From NCBI RefSeq assembly GCF_030036535.1, contig NZ_CP080388.1, forward strand, positions 1,545,001-1,609,000: a DNA stretch of 64,000 bases, given 5' to 3'. The notes under the pieces are model-generated. The model was not told the DNA's origin, did no database searches, and was given only the letters and a program-made list of their open reading frames with translations. The DNA comes from Agrobacterium cucumeris. Lineage in GTDB: Bacteria > Pseudomonadota > Alphaproteobacteria > Rhizobiales > Rhizobiaceae. Both the position numbers and the translations under genes were made by a program. This document shows, piece by piece, positions 21,960 through 30,219 of this stretch. How positions within the stretch are numbered: the first letter of the stretch is position 1; each line of letters starts with the position of its first letter.

Positions 21960-23663
21960 CTAGAAGAGGAAATACCGCTGCGACATCGGCAGCACGTCGG
22001 CCGGTTCGCATGTGATCAGCTCTCCGTCGACGCGCACCTTGTAGTTTTGCGGATCGACCTCGAGCTTTGGTGTGCGGCTGTTGTGGATCATGTCCTTCTT
22101 GCGCACCGTCCTGGTACCGCTGACAGCGACGAGCTGCTTGTTCAGTTTCAGTTTCTCACCGATGCCGTCATCAAGCGCCGCCTGCGAGACGAATGTGACA
22201 CCTGTCGAACCGAGGGCGCGGCCGAGCACGCCGTACATCGGGCGGTAATGCACTGGCTGCGGTGTGGAAATCGACGCATTCGGGTCACCCATCGGGGCCA
22301 TGGCGATCATTCCACCGATCATCACCAGTTGCGGCTTGATGCCGAAAAATGCCGGTTTCCAGAGAGCGAGGTCGGCTCGTTTTCCGACCTGAACGGACCC
22401 GATCTCATGAGCAAAGCCGTGCGTCAGAGCCGGATTGATCGTATATTTGGCGATATAGCGCTTGACGCGAAAGTTGTCGTTCCGCTCGCTGTCTTCCGCC
22501 AGTGGGCCACGCTGGACCTTCATCTTGTGCGCGGTCTGCCAGCAACGAAGCGTCGTCTCGCCGATGCGGCCCATCGCCTGCGAATCCGAAGACATCATCG
22601 AAAAGACGCCAAGGTCGTGGAGAATGTCTTCCGCCGCAATTGTCTCGCGCCGGATACGCGACTCGGCAAAGGCAACATCTTCTGGGATCTGCGGGCTGAG
22701 GTGGTGGCAGACCATCAGCATATCGAGATGTTCGTCGATGGTGTTGATCGTAAATGGCCTGGTAGGATTTGTAGACGACGGAAGGACGTTTTCTTCACCG
22801 GCTGCGGTAATGATGTCAGGCGCATGCCCGCCGCCAGCGCCTTCGGTGTGGAAACTGTGGATGGTACGCCCCTTCATCGCCGCCAGGGTATCCCGAACGA
22901 AGCCGCTCTCGTTGAGCGTGTCACTGTGGAGCGCGACCTGAATGTCCATCTCGTCGGCAACCGTCAGGCAATTGTCGATGGCAGCCGGTGTCGTTCCCCA
23001 GTCTTCATGCAGCTTGAGACCGACAACGCCGGCGCGAATCTGCTCCCGCAGCGGATCGGGCTTGCTTATATTGCCCTTTCCAAGCAGGCCGACATTGATG
23101 GGCAGTGCTTCCGCTGCCTCAAGCATCCGGTGAATTGCCCAGGGGCCGGCGGTAACAGTTGTCGCGAGCGTACCGACCGTCGGTCCCGCACCTCCGCCAA
23201 CAAGCGTCGTCGTGCCGCTCGCGAGCGCCTCTTCGGCCTGTTGTGGTGCAATGAAGTGGATATGGGTGTCGACGCCGCCTGCGGTGAGGATGCGCCCTTC
23301 GCCGGCGATGACGTCGGTGGCGCCACCGACAATAATCGATATTCCCGGCTGGATATCGGGGTTGCCTGATTTGCCGATGCCGGAAATTCGGCCATTCTTG
23401 ATGCCGACATCCGCTTTGATGATGCCCCAGTGATCAATGATGATGACATTGGTGATGACGACATCGGCAACCTCGGCCGCCGGCCGCTGGCTCTGACCCA
23501 TGCCGTCGCGGATCACCTTGCCTCCACCAAACGTCACCTCCTCGCCGTATATGGTGTGATCTTCCTCGATCTCGATGACGAGTTCCGTGTCCGCCAACCG
23601 AAGCCTGTCGCCCTTGGTCGGACCGTAGAGATCGGCGTAGTTCTGCCGTGTGATCGTTACCAT
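21960..23663 (-). CDS. ureC: Urease alpha subunit UreC
   Basis: Catalytic subunit (567 aa, standard length) that hydrolyses urea to ammonia and carbamate at a dinickel centre in the cytoplasm. Nickel ligands are visible: the HIH pair at residues 134/136, the carbamylated Lys in [11 protein letters not shown] near 217, His in [10 protein letters not shown] and [14 protein letters not shown], and Asp in [10 protein letters not shown] near 360. The flap [19 protein letters not shown] holds the catalytic His. It forms (ABC)3 with the two genes just upstream. It is cotranscribed with ureB (nine-base gap). No key residue is missing. Confidence 0.98.
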   Translation of the reverse strand: MVTITRQNYADLYGPTKGDRLRLADTELVIEIEEDHTIYGEEVTFGGGKVIRDGMGQSQRPAAEVADVVITNVIIIDHWGIIKADVGIKNGRISGIGKSGNPDIQPGISIIVGGATDVIAGEGRILTAGGVDTHIHFIAPQQAEEALASGTTTLVGGGAGPTVGTLATTVTAGPWAIHRMLEAAEALPINVGLLGKGNISKPDPLREQIRAGVVGLKLHEDWGTTPAAIDNCLTVADEMDIQVALHSDTLNESGFVRDTLAAMKGRTIHSFHTEGAGGGHAPDIITAAGEENVLPSSTNPTRPFTINTIDEHLDMLMVCHHLSPQIPEDVAFAESRIRRETIAAEDILHDLGVFSMMSSDSQAMGRIGETTLRCWQTAHKMKVQRGPLAEDSERNDNFRVKRYIAKYTINPALTHGFAHEIGSVQVGKRADLALWKPAFFGIKPQLVMIGGMIAMAPMGDPNASISTPQPVHYRPMYGVLGRALGSTGVTFVSQAALDDGIGEKLKLNKQLVAVSGTRTVRKKDMIHNSRTPKLEVDPQNYKVRVDGELITCEPADVLPMSQRYFLF

Positions 23664-23672
23664 CCTTGCCTC

Positions 23673-23978
23673 CTAGAGCTTGCCCATAACCTTGGCGTTG
23701 AAACCGTAAACCTCTCTTCCACCATCGAGCGCCACGAGCTCGACCGTGCGCTCCTGCCCCGGCTCGAAGCGGACTGCCGTTCCGGCAGGAATATTGAGCC
23801 GGAAGCCACGGCTGGCCTCCCGGTCGAACAGGAGCGCTTCATTCGTTTCATAGAAGTGATAGTGGGACCCCACCTGGATCGGCCTGTCGCCGGAGTTGGC
23901 AACGTCGATCTTGCGCGTCTGCCGATCCTTGTTGAGCTCGATGGAACCATCCTCGATAAAATATTCGCCGGGAATCAT
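23673..23978 (-). CDS. ureB: Urease beta subunit UreB
   Basis: A 101-aa small urease subunit. Typical blocks are [16 protein letters not shown] at the N-terminus, [36 protein letters not shown] and the end [12 protein letters not shown]. It packs on UreC in the heterononameric apoenzyme. It lies between ureA (10 bases) and ureC (nine bases), and is a separate gene here rather than fused as in Helicobacter. Confidence 0.97.
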   Translation of the reverse strand: MIPGEYFIEDGSIELNKDRQTRKIDVANSGDRPIQVGSHYHFYETNEALLFDREASRGFRLNIPAGTAVRFEPGQERTVELVALDGGREVYGFNAKVMGKL

Positions 23979-23988
23979 GATAGCCTCC

Positions 23989-24291
23989 TCAGGGAATGGG
24001 GTTGTGGACGGTGACGAGTTTCGTACCGTCGGGAAAAGTCGCTTCGACCTGTATGTCGTGGATCATCTCCGGCACGCCCTCCATGACCTCTTCACGGGTC
24101 AACAATGTCGCGCCATATGACATGAGATCGGCGACGGTTCGCCCTTCGCGGGCGCCCTCCAGCAGTGCCCCTGAGATAAAGGCTACCACCTCTGGGTAGT
24201 TGAGTTTCAGGCCCTTTGCCCTGCGCCGTTCTGCGAGCAGTGCAGCGGTAAAGATCAGGAGTTTGTCCTTTTCACGCGGTAGCAGTTCCAT
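23989..24291 (-). CDS. ureA: Urease gamma subunit UreA
   Basis: A 100-aa urease gamma subunit: [20 protein letters not shown] at the start, [33 protein letters not shown] block, [16 protein letters not shown] and the end [15 protein letters not shown]. First of the three structural genes, 25 bases after ureD. Confidence 0.97.
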   Translation of the reverse strand: MELLPREKDKLLIFTAALLAERRRAKGLKLNYPEVVAFISGALLEGAREGRTVADLMSYGATLLTREEVMEGVPEMIHDIQVEATFPDGTKLVTVHNPIP

Positions 24292-24316
24292 GGGTAGCCC
24301 TCATCGTTTTGCTGGT

Positions 24317-25198
24317 TCACGTTGCCCAGATGCGTGGAGCGACGGCCTTTTTCATGAGGCCTCGCTCGCGAAGAATGCTCCACGCCTGGAGAAAAAGCGC
24401 CTTGCCTTCGGACATGCGCTGGCCGAGGTAACGGCAGACGATCACATGCTCGAGCTGGCTGACCGAAAAAACACCTGTCGCCTGTGTGCCAAGCGTCTCG
24501 CGAATACATTCAACGGTGTTTTCGAGCGCGGGTCCCGCATAGACCATTGTTCCGACGATCGGGCGCCCGGCAAAAAAGACCGGGGCGTCCAGAATCTCCG
24601 GTGAGCGCGAAAACGCCATTCGCTCGAACCAGATAAGCTCGCCATCGCGAAATATCTCGACACGTTGCTGAAGCCCACCGGTCACGAAACGTTCCCCCGC
24701 CGCTGGGCGGCCGAGGCTGATAAAGTCCCAGCCGGCATAAACGGCATTGCCCGCAAGCGTGACGCGGGTGTTGATGGAAGCATCCGCACCCTCAAAAAGA
24801 ATGGTTTCCTGTGGGAGATTTTCGCAGATACCGTTTTCGCCAACGTCGATCTGCGTGCGTTGCACGCTCGCGCCGCCATCGGTTCGGTAGAATTTCGTCG
24901 CACCGGGGGTGGTGAGGACGCAGCGCGCCTGCGGGGCAAGGCGACAATTGATGTCGAGGACATCGCCACCTGCAACGCCACCTGGCGGATGCAGAATGTA
25001 GACATGCGCGGAGCCATCGCTTTCGGGATGAAAGGCACGTTGAACCGCAAGCGGCCCGCTATGGCGTCTATGCATGAGGCGGGTCTTCCCGTGGGATTGC
25101 GCAAACCACAATTCGAGTTGCGCATTCCATCCGTTGACCATGGGCGAAAATCCCTCTCGTGATCGCTCCTGGCGACCTGCGCTACGATTCAAGTCCAC
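24317..25198 (-). CDS. ureD: Urease accessory protein UreD
   Basis: UreD (about 293 aa) binds apo-urease and, with UreF and UreG, forms the activation complex through which nickel passes. Family blocks are LHPPGGVAGGD, TPGATKFYR, ENLPQETILFEGA, WDFISLGRPAAGERF and the basic C-terminus. GTG at 25198 is chosen because GGAGG lies six bases before it. GTG at 25204 has no spacing to that site, and ATG at 25141 gives a shorter protein that is still possible. The start is only 12 bases after the UPF0114 stop, which indicates cotranscription. Confidence 0.92.
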   Translation of the reverse strand: MDLNRSAGRQERSREGFSPMVNGWNAQLELWFAQSHGKTRLMHRRHSGPLAVQRAFHPESDGSAHVYILHPPGGVAGGDVLDINCRLAPQARCVLTTPGATKFYRTDGGASVQRTQIDVGENGICENLPQETILFEGADASINTRVTLAGNAVYAGWDFISLGRPAAGERFVTGGLQQRVEIFRDGELIWFERMAFSRSPEILDAPVFFAGRPIVGTMVYAGPALENTVECIRETLGTQATGVFSVSQLEHVIVCRYLGQRMSEGKALFLQAWSILRERGLMKKAVAPRIWAT

Positions 25199-25210
25199 CA
25201 GCACCTCCAG

Positions 25211-25771
25211 CTATTCGGAAGGTGGTTGCTCAGACGGCTTTGCGCCGGCTTGTCGCACCACGTCCTTCGTGTGATCGCTGCGTTTTTCGCTCCGTGTCCC
25301 TTCTGCCAGATGGTGCGAACTCGCGGTCAACTTCATTGCTCCTGCCAAAAGGAGCGCGGATATCGGAAGCACCAGCGCTTCCCATTGCAAAGGCATCTGC
25401 ATTTCACCGACCTGGGCGGCAAAATGCACAACGAGATAAAGGATGATCATCTGGAAGAAGAGGTTCTTGAGCTCCGCTACGGTATCGATGATCATCCATT
25501 GCGGCAGCTTCGATCGCTGCTCGGGCGGGATGTCGAGCGCAAAGCCAAGTGCAATACCGCAGCCCACCACCATCAACACGATGCCCAGGAGAATTTTGTC
25601 CGTTGCGCGCAGCACCGCGACGATGACGGACATATCGGGGTTCAGCCGGGCCATCCGGAAACTGTCCACAAGCATCAGTATGGCTTCCCAGAACATCAGG
25701 AAGGCGCCGAAAAGCACACCCGCGGCGGCAAGGATGAGAACGGACCGGAGGCCACGAAACAATGAAATCAA
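25211..25771 (-). CDS. YqhA/UPF0114 family inner-membrane protein
   Basis: A 186-aa polytopic protein with three or four hydrophobic segments (about 9-37, 62-80, 100-122, 132-146). The UPF0114/YqhA hallmark is seen as LRATDKILLGIVLMVVGCGIALGF (quoted in two parts: LRATDKILLG, VGCGIALGF), followed by PPEQRSKLPQW and the helix VAELKNLFFQMII. The tail after residue 150 is hydrophilic. UPF0114 proteins have no firm function; some are proposed to act as membrane channels or in stress. Its place inside the urease operon, between ureF and ureD, is unusual and points to a role in urea, ammonia or acid handling. That role is inference. Confidence 0.75.
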   Translation of the reverse strand: MISLFRGLRSVLILAAAGVLFGAFLMFWEAILMLVDSFRMARLNPDMSVIVAVLRATDKILLGIVLMVVGCGIALGFALDIPPEQRSKLPQWMIIDTVAELKNLFFQMIILYLVVHFAAQVGEMQMPLQWEALVLPISALLLAGAMKLTASSHHLAEGTRSEKRSDHTKDVVRQAGAKPSEQPPSE

Positions 25772-25837
25772 TGCATAGCCCTCCCTGGACTATCGTGTGA
25801 TACCGGCAAGATGCGTTCCTGCGGACTCCATTGGCAC

Positions 25838-26518
25838 CTAGGAACGAAAGAGCCGGCTGTATTGCGTTTCATGCCAGGCACTCGCCATGGCCATGACGGG
25901 TGCGGCATTGCCTATTTCATCGTCGGTGACCGTCTCGGCCTTTCTCGCCGCCCGCTCGATGACGTCATCTGCAGCAATAAGGAGGCGCTGGCCGGCCGTG
26001 TGCCCCAGCGGGACCAGCCGAATGGCCGCAGACACTTGGCCTTCGACCGTACTCCATAGAAGCCCCCGCAGCGCATCGGTCTCCGAGATGTTCCAGTGCG
26101 TCGCCGCCAGCGTGAAGGCTGCCGGATATGTCAGCTTCGACCCCTTGAAGGATTTGGCGGACGAAACGCCGAGATCCTGCAAAACCTTCAACATCGATGC
26201 GCCCATCTGCTTGTCTTCCAGTTCGATCTCCCGGCTTTCCCGCGCCGCCGACAGCCAAGCATCAGCCTTCAGGAACGCGTCCCGATCCCCGATCTTCATC
26301 GCCCGCATCATGCGCAGGAACAAAGCCGCATCGCAGACAGAGTAGCTGTGCTCGACAAGACCGAATATCCAGGCTGCAGCACTTGCCTCATCGTAAACAA
26401 TCCTGTCGTGCACTGCCCATTCCAGACCGCGGGAGTAGGAAAACGAGCCGACGGGCTGGCTTGGGCTCACCAGGCGCAGTAGCTGGATGGGCAGGCCACC
26501 GGATGTCTGTTGCGTCAC
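25838..26518 (-). CDS. ureF: Urease accessory protein UreF
   Basis: UreF (226 aa) bridges UreD and UreG in the urease activation complex. Family features are LLRLVSPSQPVGSFSYSRGLE at the N-terminus (quoted ends LLRLVSPSQ, SYSRGLE), the central helices with ESREIELEDKQMG, and the conserved C-terminus HETQYSRLFRS, so it is complete. It starts at GTG 26518 with GGGAG upstream; an overlapping ATG is followed directly by a stop. The genes around it are hupE/ureJ (83 bases upstream) and the UPF0114 gene (66 bases downstream). The usual partners ureE and ureG are missing next to it. Confidence 0.95.
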   Translation of the reverse strand: MTQQTSGGLPIQLLRLVSPSQPVGSFSYSRGLEWAVHDRIVYDEASAAAWIFGLVEHSYSVCDAALFLRMMRAMKIGDRDAFLKADAWLSAARESREIELEDKQMGASMLKVLQDLGVSSAKSFKGSKLTYPAAFTLAATHWNISETDALRGLLWSTVEGQVSAAIRLVPLGHTAGQRLLIAADDVIERAARKAETVTDDEIGNAAPVMAMASAWHETQYSRLFRS

Positions 26519-26601
26519 ATGGTTCTCCCGGAGCTATCGCTAAAGCCGGCCCTATGCCGACCCCTTTGGCTTCACATGTTTCATCACGTGCATTCGGCCA
26601 G

Positions 26602-27180
26602 TCAGCTTGCGAGTAAAAGGACGCCGCCAAGTGCGGTCGCGCCACCGGCCAGGCGCAGAGCAGCTGTCCCGCGCGTCAGCCGCTCGGCGACGATGCCCGT
26701 TCCCATGCCGATCATGTGCAGCAATGCCGTCGCGATACCAAAACCTGCTCCGAAGACCAGGGCGCTCTGGTTGGCCAGTTCGGTGCCATGGGCGTGTCCG
26801 TGGAAAAAAGCGAACCCGCCGACAATCATGGCGACGAGCACCGGCGAGACCGGACGCGCAACCGCGACCGAAAGACCGATGATGATTGTCGAAGCAAGAA
26901 TGACCGGCTCGACCAGGGGGATGTGCACACCCGCGAGCGCCACGATAAAGCCCACCAGCATCAAAGCGACAAAAGTTGCAGGAATGGCGATCAGGGAACG
27001 TCCCCCGAGCATGGCAGCTGAAAGGCCGACCGCGACCATGGCAAGGATGTGATCCCAGCCGGAAAGCGGGTGCATGAACCCGGACATGAATGAGCCGTGG
27101 TCGCCATGGCCGACATGTGCGAGTGCCGGGGTGCTGGCCATCAGTAACGGTATCAGGATCAGAACGGACATTTTCTTCAT
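26602..27180 (-). CDS. ureJ: HupE/UreJ nickel permease
   Basis: A 192-aa membrane protein of the HupE/UreJ family, which moves nickel (or cobalt) for urease and hydrogenase. Signal-like N-terminus 1-21 (PALA), then His-rich HVGHGDHGSF, HPLSGWDHILAM, and FFHGHAHGTE, the metal-binding motifs of the family. There are six predicted membrane spans. It leads the urease operon and would feed nickel to UreG/UreF/UreD. The label ureJ follows its urease context; hupE is the same family. Confidence 0.9.
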   Translation of the reverse strand: MKKMSVLILIPLLMASTPALAHVGHGDHGSFMSGFMHPLSGWDHILAMVAVGLSAAMLGGRSLIAIPATFVALMLVGFIVALAGVHIPLVEPVILASTIIIGLSVAVARPVSPVLVAMIVGGFAFFHGHAHGTELANQSALVFGAGFGIATALLHMIGMGTGIVAERLTRGTAALRLAGGATALGGVLLLAS

Positions 27181-27228
27181 GGCACGGTCTCCATAACGTT
27201 GAACGGGTAAGCCTATGAATTGTCACCG

Positions 27229-27248
27229 GATCCCGAACAGGCGGGATC
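27229..27248 (-). terminator. Hairpin between GntP gene and hupE
   Basis: GATCCCG (27229-27235), six-base loop, CGGGATC (27242-27248). Flanking CACCGGA/TCCGGTG can form a larger alternative stem. It lies between the upstream GntP permease stop and hupE on the minus strand. There is no T-run, so it is a weak or factor-dependent terminator, or an attenuator in the urease leader. Confidence 0.4.
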
Positions 27249-27264
27249 AGCGTCCGGTGCCCGC

Positions 27265-28701
27265 TCAGAATGAGCCGAACATCGAACCGAGAAAAAAGAC
27301 TGCGATGAGAGAGAGGATGACGCCGACAATGACCGTCATGATCATGTCGAAATAGCTTCCGGCGTGCGTCTGCTTGCTGATCTGCAGGAGGAGCAGCACC
27401 GTACCATTGTGCGGCAGGGCATCCAGCGTGCCGGCGCTGATCGTCGTCAGACGATGCATCAGGGCAGGGTCGATGCCGTATTCGGCCGCAAGGCGCATAT
27501 ATTCCGCGCCGAGCGCATTGAGCGCGATTGCCATCCCGCCAGACGCCGTCCCGGTCAGCCCGGCCAGGGTGTTCATCGCCACGACCAGTGAAACGAGTGG
27601 ACCGCCCGGTATTTGCAGCACCGCGTCCCGCACGACCATAAAGGCCGGCATGGCCGCGACAACAGCGCCGAAACCGACAAGGCTCGCCACTGTCATGATG
27701 GGAAGAACCGCTGAATTGGATCCTGCATCAAGGCTCTCGCGTAATGACCCCAGCCGGCCGAAATTGATCGCAATGACGGTGATGATCGCCGCTGCCAGGG
27801 CAAGAAGGACAGCCCATACGCCAATGGTGGAGGCGATATTGATCCCGAGCGCGGCTTCCGCTCGCGAGAAATCGACCCTCGGCAATATCACCAGGGCCAT
27901 CAGGAAGTTGACCCCAATCACGACGATCAGCGGCAGAACGGCGAAAAGGAACGATGGCGCCTGTTTGCTCCTCTGTCCGTGGGTCAGCTCGTTTGGATCA
28001 AAGTCCCCTGAAATGGTCGCTTGCTCGCGGGTCTTTTCACTGATGACAACCGGCTTTTCATCATCGGTATATCCTTCTCCGGCGGCACGGGCTTTCGCCT
28101 CAATGCGTGCCAGCCACCACATTCCGAAGGCGAATGTGATAATGGAGGCAATGATACCAAGACCGGGCGCCGCAAACGTCGTCGTGCCGAAATATGGCAT
28201 CGGTATCGCGTTGTTTGTCGAGGGCGTGCCCGGCATCGCTGACATGGTGAAGGTAAAGGCGCCGAGACCGATGGCCGCCGGCATGAGGCGCGCCGGGATA
28301 TTGGCAGCGCGGAACATTTCCCTTGCCATGGGCACCAGCACGAAAAATGCAACGAAGACGCTGACGCCACCATAGGTGACGACGGCGGACGCCAGGACAA
28401 CGGAGAGCATGGTTCGCTTGACACCCAGCCGCTCCGTCAGGAAACGAGCGATCGACGTAATCGATCCGCTGTCATCCATCATTTTTCCAAAGATGCCACC
28501 GAGCAAAAACATGGGGAACCATTGCATCACGAAACGTGCGGTGCCGCTCATGAATGTCGACGTCCAGTGTGGCAAAAGCGGCTCGCCGGAGAAGACTGCG
28601 ACTATAAGAGCTGCCGCAGGCGCCAGGAGCAACACGCTCCATCCGCGGTAGGCAAACCACATCAGAAAGCCTAGTCCGAGCAGAATTCCAAATAGCCCCA
28701 T
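27265..28701 (-). CDS. GntP-family organic acid permease
   Basis: A 478-aa permease with about 12-14 hydrophobic segments and a hydrophilic central loop near 205-240. It fits the GntP family (gluconate, hydroxybutyrate and related H+ symporters): FGKMMDDSGS-type early block, the GGVSVFVAFFVLVPMA region, and the later GTASGGMAIALNALG and DALPHNGTVLLLL. The last block is typical of hydroxy-acid carriers. It precedes hupE on the same strand by 84 bases. Relation to urease genes is not evident. Substrate unknown. Confidence 0.82.
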   Translation of the reverse strand: MGLFGILLGLGFLMWFAYRGWSVLLLAPAAALIVAVFSGEPLLPHWTSTFMSGTARFVMQWFPMFLLGGIFGKMMDDSGSITSIARFLTERLGVKRTMLSVVLASAVVTYGGVSVFVAFFVLVPMAREMFRAANIPARLMPAAIGLGAFTFTMSAMPGTPSTNNAIPMPYFGTTTFAAPGLGIIASIITFAFGMWWLARIEAKARAAGEGYTDDEKPVVISEKTREQATISGDFDPNELTHGQRSKQAPSFLFAVLPLIVVIGVNFLMALVILPRVDFSRAEAALGINIASTIGVWAVLLALAAAIITVIAINFGRLGSLRESLDAGSNSAVLPIMTVASLVGFGAVVAAMPAFMVVRDAVLQIPGGPLVSLVVAMNTLAGLTGTASGGMAIALNALGAEYMRLAAEYGIDPALMHRLTTISAGTLDALPHNGTVLLLLQISKQTHAGSYFDMIMTVIVGVILSLIAVFFLGSMFGSF

Positions 28702-28905
28702 CAGCTCTGCCTCTCAATCTGATCACGTCATCGGCTACGCTTTCAGCGTGCGATCCCATCAGAATTATCACTCTAATTTCATGAACTACCGTGGTGCATT
28801 AGTCGACGGCGCGCGCGCCAGCAGCACTCATATTGCTGGAGAAATGGACGCCGTGCTTACTCATGGGATTCCGGACCCATCAAAAGCGTTGCCCGCGACA
28901 CATGG

Positions 28906-28922
28906 GGCTCCGTTGCAAAAAT
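28906..28922 (+). repeat. IS6-family-like terminal repeat remnant
   Basis: GGCTCCGTTGCAAAAAT differs by one base from the GGCTCTGTTGCAAAAAT end of IS6100-type elements as I recall it. No matching second end or IS6 transposase was found nearby, so it is a solo remnant or chance. Confidence 0.35.
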
Positions 28923-29084
28923 TCCGGTTGGTTGGAGAACTCCTGCTTCTCCGCCGTCAAGCGGTCTGACCTTCGAGATCCTGCGCGAGCAGGGCTACCG
29001 CTTTCGTCAATGCGCTCGGTCCGACGCCGAACGCACGTTCAATGATGTGTGTTTCTCGCCAGGGCCAGGGCTCGTTGATCAGAA

Positions 29085-29153
29085 CTAGACGATAACAGTT
29101 GCGGCGAGAGCGATGGCGGAGAAGAGGGCCATTGGGCACCTGTCGTAACGCCA
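29085..29153 (-). pseudogene. IS5-family transposase C-terminal relic
   Basis: Minus strand encodes WRYDRCPMALFSAIALAATV followed by I, V and TAG at 29085-29087. This matches the usual C-terminus of IS5/IS427 transposases (R.ATRYDR.P..FLSAI.LAA..I). Upstream codons no longer match, so only the last 23 codons survive. Confidence 0.6.
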
Positions 29154-29309
29154 TGACGCAGCCAGAAGATCACGACGGCCAGCCCCCGGACATTCTTGAG
29201 GCTGCTGCAGGCAGACCTGATTTAATGAGAGGCTGGATGTTGTTTCCAAGCCTGACAGTGCGCGGCAGGGCCGGAGGCATCACCGCTTATGGTCGGAATT
29301 AAATATACA

Positions 29310-29556
29310 TCACGTCACTGACCTGGACTGTTTGCGCAGCTTCGAGCAGGTGTCAATGAATGCCCGTAACTTGGGCTGGCTTTGGGCGGCCTTGGTGAAG
29401 TAGAGAAAGAGGCCATCGCCGCCGGGAGAGTAATCGAGCAAAGCGGGTTCGAGCAGACCCTGGGCGAGTTCGCTGGAAGTGTGGAACGTCGACGAATAGA
29501 TGAGGCCCAGACCCTGGCAAGCGAATTGCCGCATATTTATGGGAGCAACGGCATCG
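29310..29556 (-). pseudogene. LysR-family regulator, C-terminal relic
   Basis: The last 75-80 codons of a LysR-type regulator: APINMRQFACQGLGLIYSS, then ELAQGLLEPALLDY, GLFLYFTKAAQSQPKLRAFIDTC. This is the usual end of the co-inducer domain (a.GlGi...., L..G.LvpvL..., PK.RAFID). The N-terminal HTH and most of the sensor domain are gone. Further upstream the frame reads through an unrelated gene on the other strand. It abuts the DJ-1/PfpI relic. Confidence 0.65.
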
Positions 29557-29861
29557 TCAGTGCCGTTTGCCACGGTCCGGCAGGTCTTTTGAATGTGAAG
29601 CTGAGCAACGGCAAAAGCCTTATCAACGGACGCCAGCTCACGGGGTTCACTGCAGAAGAAGAAGCCTCCCGCCACTATGACAAGATCGTTCCTTTCGAGC
29701 TTGAGGGCGCGCTGAAGAACGCTGGGGCAATATTTGAAGAGGCACCGATTTTCGAGAACAAGATTGTTGTCGATGGCCGTCTCATCACAGGCCAGAACCC
29801 AGCCTCGGCCAGGGCATTCGGTGAGGCCATTGTGAAGGCCCTCGAAACAAAGACGCAGTAA
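29543..29861 (+). pseudogene. DJ-1/PfpI-family protein, C-terminal relic
   Basis: The last 105 or so codons of a DJ-1/PfpI (Hsp31-like) protein. NGIVSAVCHGPAGLLNVKLS holds the nucleophile-elbow Cys, followed by GRQLTGFTAEEE, VPFELEGALKNAGAIFEEA and VVDGRLITGQNPASA. The N-terminal half, with the conserved acidic residue, is missing. The reading frame continues upstream into the LysR relic, so translation of a fusion is possible but probably meaningless. Homologs are glyoxalase- or chaperone-like single-domain proteins of about 220-230 aa. Confidence 0.7.
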
Positions 29862-29868
29862 ACAAACG

Positions 29869-29912
29869 ATCATGATGTCACTTCCGACGCCCTTAGGACG
29901 TGACATCATGAT
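29869..29912. repeat. Inverted repeat after the DJ-1 relic
   Basis: ATCATGATGTCA (29869-29880) and TGACATCATGAT (29901-29912) are perfect inverted 12-mers around a 20-base centre, eight bases after the relic stop codon. There is no T-run, so an operator, an old recombination site or a weak terminator are all possible. Confidence 0.55.
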
Positions 29913-30219
29913 GCAAAACGACGACTTGAACCAGGAATTGGCCATGTATTCATCCAGGCCGAAAACAAGCCGGGCAATGCTCATAACCCTGGGCGAAACT
30001 GCATGCTCGATACGACTGTGTATCGGTCTCAGAGACGCTAAACAGCGGTGAAGCGATTTCGCTGAAAACTTCCTTCAACCAGGGTAGAGCGAAAGCATGC
30101 TGGTTGTCCGATCGACCGGGGAATACAACCGGAAATCCACTTTCTGTTAACCATAAACCCTTCTTATATGAGGAGATTCGAATGTGATTCATTCAAGGTA
30201 GTCTGCTTCGGGGCGCGCG
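29913..30219. other. Region upstream of the autotransporter
   Basis: 307 bases, presumably with the autotransporter promoter. A minus-strand frame (about 29950-30192) has no recognisable match. No clear promoter element could be assigned. Confidence 0.4.

Larger units (their letters stand above)
28702..29309. other. Decayed intergenic DNA with IS remnants
   Basis: 608 bases with no intact gene. It contains an IS6-like end at 28906 and an IS5-type transposase tail at 29085-29153. A minus-strand frame at about 28957-29070 (ERAFGVGPSALTKAVALLAQDLEG) has protein-like character but I do not recognise it. Confidence 0.5.

Noticed and set aside
22047..23369. A 440-codon frame opposite ureC
   Set aside because: It is the antisense shadow of a high-GC gene; the ureC frame has all active-site residues, and the shadow has no family features.
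29950..30192. Minus-strand frame before the autotransporter
   Set aside because: It resembles a protein (TESGFPVVFPGRSDN) but has no recognisable family, weak start and lies in decayed DNA.
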